Origin: Pseudomonadota bacterium
GTDB taxonomy: Bacteria > Pseudomonadota > Alphaproteobacteria > Sphingomonadales > Sphingomonadaceae
Assembly (NCBI GenBank): GCA_023386515.1
Contig: JAEWJQ010000302.1
Coordinates: 1 to 7,204 of the forward strand
Direction: 5' to 3'
Length of the DNA: 7,204 nt
The translations under genes and the position numbers were made by a program. Below, in pieces: positions 5,988 to 7,204 of the stretch. The notes under the pieces are model-generated. The model saw nothing but the letters and a program-made list of their open reading frames with translations. It had not been told where the DNA came from and made no database searches. How positions within the stretch are numbered: position 1 is the first letter of the stretch; the number at the start of each line of letters is the position of its first letter.

Positions 5988-6018
5988 CATCGTGTCTCCC
6001 ATGGGGAACGGAAAAATC

Positions 6019-7204
6019 TTACGGCCGCAGCGGGCCCCAGGCCGGATCCGACCCGTCGAGCGGCGTCGGGATCTTGCGTTCGACCTGTCCGGTCAGGTCG
6101 ACCATCCACAGGTCGGCCTTGCCCTGCCCGCCCTGGCTCGAGCGGAAGAAGGTGATCGCGCGGCCGTTCGGCGACCAGCTCGGCCCCTCGTCCTGCCAGG
6201 CGTTGGTGAGCAGTTTCTCGCCGCTGCCGTTCGGGCTCATGATGCCGATGCGGAACGCGCCGCCCAATTTGGTGAAGGCGATCAGGTCGCCGCGCGGGCT
6301 CCATACCGGCGTGCCGTAGCGGCCGCCGCCGAAGCTGATCCGCTGCTGGTTCGACCCGTCGGCGTTCATCACGTACAATTGCTGGCCGCCCGAACGGTCG
6401 CTCTCGAACACGATCTTCGATCCGTCGGGCGAATAGCTGCCGCCGGTGTCGATGCCGGGCGAAGTGGTCAGCCGCTGCGGGCTGCCGCCGCTCGCCGGCA
6501 CGCGATAGATGTCGGTGTTGCCACCCTGCGCCATCGAGAACAGGATCCACCGCCCGTCGGGCGAGAAGCGCGGCGCGAAGGTCAGCGACACGTTCTGCAC
6601 GATCCGCCGCGGCCGGCCCGAGCCGAGGTCGTAGACGTAGATCGCCGGCCGATTGTCCTCATAGCTCATGTAGACGATCGACTGCTGATTAGGAGCAAAT
6701 CGAGGAGTCAGCACGATCGCCTGGCCGTTGGTCAGGAAGCGGTGGTTGGCGCCGTCCTGGTCCATGATCGCCAGCCGCTTGATCCTTTTGCCCTTCGGCC
6801 CCGTCTCCGAGACGTAGACGATGCGGCTGTCGAAATAGGGGCCCTCGCCGGTCAGCCGAGTGTAGACCATGTCGGCGCATTTGTGGCCCGCACGCCGCCA
6901 GTCGGACGGCGGCACGACGAAGCCCTGCCGGGTCAGCTCGACCTTGGAAAAGACGTCGTAGAGATAGCAGCCGACGGTCAGGTTGCCGTCGGCGCCGGCG
7001 CGGACGAAGCCCTGCACCAGCGCCTGTGCGCCGGTGCCGCCCCAATAGTCGAAGGCCGGCGCATTGACCTCCTGAAAGCCGACGGGGCGCAGCTTGCCGG
7101 GCGACAGCGGCGTGAACAGGCCCGAATTCTTCAGGTCGTTGGCGACGATGTCGGCGAGCTGGCGGCCCAGCGCGTCGGTCGGCCCGGCCGGCGTCTGCAC
7201 CACC
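6019..7204 (-). CDS. tolB: Tol-Pal system protein TolB, 5' end missing
   Basis: TolB is the periplasmic beta-propeller that links the inner-membrane Tol complex to Pal during outer-membrane constriction. About 395 codons are present; the signal peptide and first part of the N-terminal domain lie beyond the right edge. A GTG near the edge (7203) is an internal Val codon, not the start. Visible order: rest of the TolB_N alpha/beta domain (LGRQLADIVANDLKNSGLFTPL to about YTRLTGEGPYF, roughly 7170-6830), then propeller repeats with the PD40 signature at RFAPNQQSIVYMS, RFSPDGRWILFSM, SYSPDGSKIVFES, VWSPRGDLIAFTK and SWSPNGRAITFF, ending DPAWGPLRP. The stop TAA is about 30 bases from pal, consistent with an operon. 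A compact run of atypical codons occurs at 6688-6708, in the first of these blades. Confidence 0.97.
   Translation of the reverse strand, partial: VVQTPAGPTDALGRQLADIVANDLKNSGLFTPLSPGKLRPVGFQEVNAPAFDYWGGTGAQALVQGFVRAGADGNLTVGCYLYDVFSKVELTRQGFVVPPSDWRRAGHKCADMVYTRLTGEGPYFDSRIVYVSETGPKGKRIKRLAIMDQDGANHRFLTNGQAIVLTPRFAPNQQSIVYMSYEDNRPAIYVYDLGSGRPRRIVQNVSLTFAPRFSPDGRWILFSMAQGGNTDIYRVPASGGSPQRLTTSPGIDTGGSYSPDGSKIVFESDRSGGQQLYVMNADGSNQQRISFGGGRYGTPVWSPRGDLIAFTKLGGAFRIGIMSPNGSGEKLLTNAWQDEGPSWSPNGRAITFFRSSQGGQGKADLWMVDLTGQVERKIPTPLDGSDPAWGPLRP

Noticed and set aside
7201..7203. GTG as the start of tolB
   Set aside because: It is an internal Val codon at the window edge. The signal peptide and first part of the TolB N-terminal domain are missing, so the gene must continue beyond the edge.

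Overview
The window looks like chromosome of a high-G+C alphaproteobacterium, most likely Sphingomonas or a close relative in the Sphingomonadaceae. This rests on family-level recognition of the proteins (alphaproteobacterial IspG, TolB and Pal, plus an SPFH protein next to pal), the strong G/C bias at third codon positions and the tight packing of genes. No search was run, so genus is an inference.

Layout, left to right. Positions 1-1265 (minus strand) hold an OpgC/OafA-like membrane acyltransferase followed by the first 34 codons of a plant-type isoaspartyl peptidase/L-asparaginase. The two overlap by ATGA, and the peptidase runs off the left edge; it is easily missed because it is so short here. 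A 63-base divergent intergenic region follows. Positions 1329-4494 (plus strand) hold ispG (MEP isoprenoid pathway), a vapB-vapC type II toxin-antitoxin pair, a 10-TM EamA/DMT transporter and a GNAT acetyltransferase of the SSAT (diamine/thialysine) type. All junctions from vapB to the acetyltransferase are 4-base stop/start overlaps (ATGA, GTGA, ATGA), so these four genes look like one translationally coupled unit. It is probably driven by a promoter just downstream of, and partly overlapping, the ispG stop codon, with a palindrome across its -10 region that is a good candidate VapB operator.

Positions 4507-7204 (minus strand) hold the end of the Tol-Pal envelope operon: tolB (its 5' end lies beyond the right edge), then pal, then an SPFH/band-7 membrane protein that converges on the acetyltransferase. 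TolB (periplasmic beta-propeller) and Pal (outer-membrane lipoprotein that binds peptidoglycan) work together in outer-membrane constriction during division. The SPFH protein occupies the place where cpoB/ybgF often lies.

This is mainly ordinary core chromosome with one small accessory insertion-like module (vapBC). I see no evidence of a large undescribed system. The observations most worth a second look are a possibly leaderless ispG message, the vapBC operator and its coupling to transporter genes, a perfect 9-bp hairpin just after the Pal lipobox, and a compact run of seven rare codons inside tolB. There is no stretch above 300 bases without a gene, and I see no tRNA, rRNA, CRISPR array or insertion sequence.
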